A stretch of DNA of 64,000 nucleotides from Batillaria attramentaria (lineage: Eukaryota; Mollusca; Gastropoda; Batillariidae), in contig JACVVK020000091.1 in the NCBI GenBank assembly GCA_018292915.2, positions 577,001 to 641,000 on the forward strand. The letters are read 5' to 3'. Of the stretch, positions 59,208 through 64,000 are shown in pieces. The first letter of the stretch is position 1. Each line of letters begins with the position of its first letter. The notes under the pieces were generated by a model, which had not been told where the DNA came from, did no database searches, and was given only the letters and a program-made list of their open reading frames with translations. The position numbers and the translations under genes were made by a program.

Positions 59208-62200
59208 GTAAAGCGGTCCTACTAATTACCGAAAACAACTCTTAATATGGGTAGCACACGGTTAAAACATAGAAATAACAACACACAAACATAATAACAA
59301 CACACAAACATGATTTAAGGTGAAAAAGAGGCCTTAAATTTTAAAAAAGCTAAAAAGAAAAAAGGTGACATTGCAGAAAATAACCAGTCCGGACCAGACG
59401 GAGTCGCTTCCCTTGGGAGACACGTTCATTTCGTCCTGTTCTCTTGGAGTGAATAAGTACTTTTTTTCCTTTTAACTAGTTGAAGGCCTCTTTTTTCACC
59501 TTTAATCGTGGTTATGTGGTGTTATTTCTATGTTTTAACCGCGTTCTACCCGTATTAAGAGTTGTTTTCGGTAATTAGTAGGACCTCAGGTAAAGATCAT
59601 TTACAGTAGAACAGACCATAAGTATTTTTTCAAAAGAAAGATTCAGATTTTTCCCTCAGAACCATGTAGCAGATAGATTAATCGGATAACAAGTCCAGTT
59701 TCATGGACCCCAAAACAACTTATTGACAACAGAGGTTACCACTAATTGAACAGTGATTTAGATTAATTTTACAGTTTTGAGTTACTTGAACTTACTTTGA
59801 AATTCAGTCCTGTTGACGACAGAGACCAGATTTCTTTTGTATGCACTAAGCACTGTTGCCTATTGGTTGGAACGATACGTGCAGTAAGATTTGATGCATT
59901 CTGATATTTTAAAACAGATAATCAACATCTGTTTATGGTAACAGGCTCTGCCAACTCTTCCCAAACCTGTCCTGCTGCACTGTGACCGGGGCTACACCAT
60001 CACCTTTGTCACACTGATGTACCTGGCGAACCAGACACGCAACAATCCTGACTTCACTCCAAAGATCACCAGCAAAGAGTTCTACAACATCTCAGCAGCC
60101 ATGGGACTTGACTTCATCTCCCGGATTCCGCAGGAAGTTGTTTCTGAGATTACCGGTGAACCCACGCCAGAGAACCCGCCAAAGTGAGCTAGTCTTTAGA
60201 GCTTTGTTTGCGTGGTTAGTTTCTTCTTCTTTCAGGCCAGGTGCTGGACTGATCTGGTTTTGTACTGTTGTCACAGTTGTACAGTTTCCGCATATGTTAC
60301 AGGTAGTGTGTTGTGTTTGCATCTTATTTTTTGTAAATTGTTAATGTTATTTGTTAGTGTAGGACAGGAATGGTGCATCAGAGATGCTTTGATAGGCTGG
60401 TACATACATGTACAAAGTGTTCAGTCATTACAATTTATACCAGGTATCTGTTCAGAGTTCTTACTAAAGTATTGCTGAAAGGTTTACTCCACAAATTACA
60501 TTTATTTATCTTTTCCAAATAACTGATTAACAGTTACCTAGTGGAGTTTTTGGTTTTGTTTTTTAGCATTATTCATTCTCTTCTCTCTCTTCTCTCTTTT
60601 CCCCCTACCCAGGCCAGATGTGGAACCAGAGGATTGGATGGATTACTGGGTAGCACATCCTGTCTACAAAAACTGGTACACTGGTGGGCAGATCACCAGG
60701 TCGCATATCCCTGTCATGAATGAGGTCGGTTTTAAAACTGTCGCCAACCTTCGCTCGGGGATTATGTTGGACGGGAAGCCAAACCAGGAGGAGGTAAATC
60801 TGTTGAACATCAAGTCACACACTGGCACCTACGCCAAAGGCGAGAAGGAACCGCGGCAATACAAAGAGAGGCTGGAGGAGACCAGAATCGATCCCAACCG
60901 ACCAAACAAATTCATCAGTCCAGACTCACCAGTGAACTACGAGAGCAGAAACCTTGAGGAGTTTGGTGATGACGTTGGTTATCAGGAGCTGACGGAAAAA
61001 CTGTATTTTCAGGCCTCACCTCTGAAATACTTGCATTTACCTGTTGGTAAGTATTGGGTAACTCAACGTGAATCCAGGTATTATGTTATAGTTTTAAATA
61101 CAGGGTTCGTACAGGCATTGAATGTCTTTGAAAGTCTTGGAATTTTGGAGACCCTTTTTCAAGTCTTTGAAAGTCTTTAAATTTCGATGTTTTGAAAAAA
61201 TGTCTTTGAAAGTCTTTGAAAAATCGCGAAATGATTATTTTTTTTTTTCTCCCCACGACCGTATTTTGGGGGCCAGCTCACTGTTTGCGCGTCTCTGGCC
61301 GTGTCACTGTGCCTTTCCTTTCACTCCGCTCGCCAGTGAGTTACTGATAGTTCATGGACATATTATTATAATATACGAGTATTCATTATTAGAATTGCGA
61401 GAGCACGGTCTTTGAATTTTTATTTTTGGTCTTTGAAAAGTGATGATGATGATGATGATGACGGAGACTTGATATAGCGCACGGCTCCACCCTAACTGAG
61501 TGCTCACGTCGCTTAGGGAGAGGTTTTGAAAGGAAAGATAGTTTTTAAAAAAGTCTTAGTCTTTTGTCTTTTAGTCTTTAAAAAGTCTTTGAATTTTGTT
61601 CTCAAATTCTTGTACGAACCCTGTTATACAGAAATAATGAAAAACTGTTTAAGGAGTACCTGTATGTAGATCTATATGGTTAATCGTCTTCTTGGTACAT
61701 TGCATACATCATTAACAAAAATGTACAGTTCAAAGACTCATCTTCCAGTTCTGTGCAGATGGAACTTTGCTACGGAATCATTGTGAGCTCTTTTGGTACA
61801 TTAGATGTACTTTGGTGTCATACATCATTCCACCTAGACATCTGCGTAGTGACACTAACAGCATGTTGCAGGCTGGCACTGAGCCAGCAGAAGGTTTCAT
61901 GTGATGCTTAACTTAAGTATGAATCTGTATGAGAAATAACAAGGCTTAAAATCTTCACCCTTTTAGTGGAATTTCCACCTTTGGCTAAGAATTGTCCTCC
62001 CCCCCCCCAGTAAGTGTATTTCCTCCTCTGAAGCATTTAAAATCTTGTGAAAACACACCAAATTACACAGGTTTTAGTCTAATTTAAAAAAAAAAAAAAA
62101 AACTTTCGGGGAGCACGCCCCTGGACACCCCAAGTACAATGCAGAGATCTGCTTTGCATAGTGTGTGTATACATTGGTGGCTCTGCCTTTTCGTCACTAA

Positions 62201-63481
62201 ATGCTACACACTTTTCATCCATTTTGGTATTTCAGGCTGGGGAATTTTCAGTCATATGGCAATTTTCAGTCAAATTTCCTATCCTTTCAGCAAAAAAAAA
62301 AAAAAAAAATCTGAGTTTCAGCCAGAGAACAGTAATGTATCATGATACATGTAATGCCATGTGGGACAGTCTAACATCATTTTTGAAGACTTGCATGTCA
62401 GTACCAAAGCAGTATATTACCTTGGGGTGCCAGGAGAGCCTACTAGATGTCTTTCAATATGCTAAACTATGTTTTCTGCAGTGGGGCGTTGCCCCCGTGG
62501 TCCCCCAGCAGGGCGCTGCCTCTGCACCCTGGCTTTGGTTTCAGTCCTCTTTTTTTTTTTTTGTCAGCAATTCCCCAACCTAGTATTTGGACCGTTTTAA
62601 GCTCTGGAGTCAGCTAGTGTTGAGGTTGTATAACTGTGGGTAATCTCGTGGTACGGTTCAGTAGGTGTTTAGTTTTGCGAACTGGAGCTTAGTGTCACTG
62701 GCTGAACTTGTCTTATCTTGGTTCATTAGTTCAGTATGCAGCCGCCGAGCACTCGTGTTAACAGGAAATCTTTGTCTAGTGATTGCTGTCCTTGTACATG
62801 TGTACTTTTTCCAGGCTAAAATATCTGGACAGTGAGACAATGAAATAATTATATCCTTAGCCTCTCTCTGAACCTATGACCTACTAAACTGAGGTCATAG
62901 TAGGGTGAACGAACTTCATGTTTACTGTAGAAAAACAAGTTGTTGCGCACTTGATAAGCACTAAACAACAGCATTATTGTCTTGTGTGTGTGTGTGGGGG
63001 GGGGGGGGGGGAGCATTTTGTATGTATTTTCCTTTTAAGTTTCTGTGAAAGTGTTAGGGATTCTTATCAGTATTTATTTCATTCATTTGATTTACTTGAT
63101 ACTTGTAACAGTTAACACTGTGACTGATGTAACTGATAGTTGTATCTTACAGTATCCTTGTGTGTGTGTGTTTGCACGTGCGTGTGTGTGTGTTTGCGCG
63201 TGCGTGTGTGTGTGTGTGTGTGCTTATTTGACTTACTTTATATCAGGATGATATTATAATGAACGGAGCAACTGCATGTGTCTGAAGGCAGTTTTCTAAT
63301 TGAAATGTTCCATTTTAAAACAGACAATAAAGCATTTTTGAATTTGAATTCACTTTAAATCTTTGTTTTACAGCCACCAAAGGTCCATTCGGACCATATT
63401 TGGAGAAGGTGATGGACCAGCTGTTAGAGGCAAGCCGACAAGGACCCGTCATGGTACACTGCGCTATGGGAAAACGAGCAG
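58800..63481 (+). CDS. Secreted protein with two tandem DUF442/BLH-type phosphatase domains (exons 1-4, 3' end outside window)
   Basis: Coding exons 58800-59207, 59945-60183, 60613-61046 and 63374-63481 join in one frame (phases 0, 2, 1), 396 complete codons so far. A signal peptide (MKGQCYIVLFLLVLALTNSV) implies secretion. Domain 1 runs from ITPDLHVAGRLTERQIKYAA to PVLLHCDRGYTITFVTL. Domain 2 runs from NWYTGGQITRSHIPVMNEVG to GPVMVHCAMGKRAG at the last exon edge. Both follow the pattern of the beta-lactamase-hydrolase-like cysteine phosphatase family, whose P-loop is HCxxGxR (C-x4-R). Domain 2 keeps Cys and Arg; domain 1 keeps Cys and Gly but has Thr where Arg should be, so it is probably inactive. 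Substrate unknown. Family call is from motif memory. Confidence 0.8.
59214..59585. mobile_element. Mutator-like MITE at the exon 1 / intron 1 border
   Basis: 372 bp with long TIRs: GGTCCTACTAATTACCGAAA at 59215 and its exact complement ending 59585. The arms extend about 105-120 bp (59215-59336, 59481-59585); the left arm has an extra 19-bp tandem copy of AATAACAACACACAAACAT. A 10-bp direct repeat TCAGGTAAAG flanks it (59204-59213, 59586-59595). Long TIRs and 9-10-bp duplications are typical of Mutator-like elements. Confidence 0.75.
59945..60183 (+). CDS. Phosphatase-like gene exon 2
   Basis: 239 nt, phase 0 in and 2 out, acceptor GTAACAG, donor GTGAGC. Contains the domain 1 P-loop HCDRGYTITF, lacking the catalytic Arg, and the following helices. 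Ends in an acidic, Pro-rich linker (EITGEPTPENPP). Confidence 0.85.
60613..61046 (+). CDS. Phosphatase-like gene exon 3
   Basis: 434 nt, phase 2 in and 1 out, long pyrimidine tract before CCCAG, donor GTAAGT. Encodes most of domain 2 (GFKTVANLRSG corresponds to GFKSIVSLFTY of domain 1). It has a charged insertion of about 60 residues (KGEKEPRQYKERLEETRIDP) absent from domain 1. Confidence 0.85.
61101..61623. mobile_element. MITE with CAGGGTTCGTACA termini in intron 3
   Basis: Begins CAGGGTTCGTACAGGCATTG and ends TTCTTGTACGAACCCTG; the interior is full of CTTTGAAAGTCTTTGAAA words. The TIR sequence is of a type I associate with hAT-like MITEs, but I see no clear 8-bp duplication. No coding capacity. 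Confidence 0.6.
61950..62600. repeat. Probable interspersed repeat in intron 3
   Basis: Contains poly-A followed by GGGGAGCACGCCCCTGGACA and later GGGGCGTTGCCCCCGTGGTC and GCAGGGCGCTGCCTCTGCAC, GC-rich words of the kind found near transposon ends. The borders and class are unresolved. Confidence 0.3.
63160..63223. repeat. (GT)n/(GCGT) microsatellite
   Basis: Imperfect GT repeat with TTGC interruptions in intron 3. A run of G precedes it at 62997-63011. Confidence 0.9.
63323..63350 (+). repeat. Retroposon 3' tail just before exon 4
   Basis: GACAATAAAGCATTTTTGAA then TTTGAATT repeats the tail seen inverted at 2204-2235. It ends 23 nt before exon 4, so it forms part of the acceptor region. Confidence 0.4.
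63374..63481 (+). CDS. Phosphatase-like gene exon 4
   Basis: 108 nt, phase 1 in and out, acceptor TTTTACAG, donor GTGAGA. Carries the domain 2 P-loop VMVHCAMGKRAG. The next exon is beyond 64000; the last 520 bp show no coding match. Confidence 0.8.
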
Positions 63482-64000
63482 GTGAGAAATTTTTATGGTA
63501 TTGTCTTTTCCGTAGGGACTGAAACTCACCGATCATTGGTTTATCTAATAGAAGCATAATTATGAAAACAGTCTCTCACTTTCATAGTTTTTCCTAAAGT
63601 GCCTCACTAAATTAGAATGTCAGAAGGTTAAAAAAAACATGAGAGGACAACTTTAATTCAGGTTTTTAGCTGAAAGGCCTTCATCAGGGGACCAACATAA
63701 ACAAACAAATATATTTAGTAATACAGTCACCAACGATTTTCATCAATAACTTTATATGGAGCTACTTTTTTATAGCTTCGTATTATAAGAGAAAAAGTTG
63801 GTCCTGGCCTAATGATCTAATATTATATATTTCAAGTCACTTGGGGTTCTCAGTTGCTCCATTTCGTTTCTGCATTAATGAAATTTTAACAAAAATGCAG
63901 GCTGGAAAAAAACTGTTTTAGAAGTAGCCGGAAGTACAGCTCCAGACAGCCCTGAGTGACGATGACATAAAGGGTAATGATACTCGGTAATTGATGTGTG

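Overview
Eukaryotic nuclear DNA, most likely from a marine mollusc (probably a gastropod). This rests on spliced genes, long (CA)n/(GA)n tracts, many tRNA-headed SINEs and a Ginger-type transposon; I cannot name the species. Most of the window is intron or intergenic DNA filled with mobile elements. Three genes can be supported. Many short open frames are only microsatellites read as codons.

Left half (1-35.7 kb, minus strand): one gene for a universal stress protein (USP-A superfamily). The TATA box and first coding exon lie near 35.5 kb, and exons 2, 3 and 4 at 8.5, 7.1 and 0.65 kb. The splice phases join cleanly. The 3' end, including the expected glycine-rich nucleotide-binding loop, lies beyond the left edge. 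The 26.9-kb first intron holds SINEs, a TIR-bearing MITE family, LINE 3' ends, a foldback-like element and long microsatellites.

Middle (36.3-41.4 kb, plus strand): a 4.5-kb Ginger-type DNA transposon with ~225-bp inverted repeats, 5'-TGTAGG...CTACA-3' termini and a CCGG target duplication. Its single two-exon gene encodes a gypsy-integrase-like transposase (H2C2 zinc finger, D,D-35-E core, GPY/F motif). A 13-unit octapeptide linker joins this to a C-terminal OTU cysteine-protease domain. The gene looks intact, with TATA box, spliceable intron and poly(A) signal. An unusual 72-bp palindrome and tandem duplications sit just upstream.

Right half (41.4-64 kb): a long stretch unusually rich in ACTG/CAGT and CCGG words with no recognised gene; a possible degenerate piggyBac-like gene (47.1-49.8 kb); more nested SINEs; and the first four coding exons of a secreted protein with two tandem beta-lactamase-hydrolase-like phosphatase (DUF442-type) domains (58.8-63.5 kb), running off the right edge. 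Its first intron carries a Mutator-like MITE whose target duplication copied the exon 1 5' splice site.

The interspersed elements give a readable insertion order: SINEs in MITEs, a SINE in a SINE, a palindromic element in a MITE, and a SINE in the foldback element. Many are bounded by clear 8-15-bp target-site duplications.
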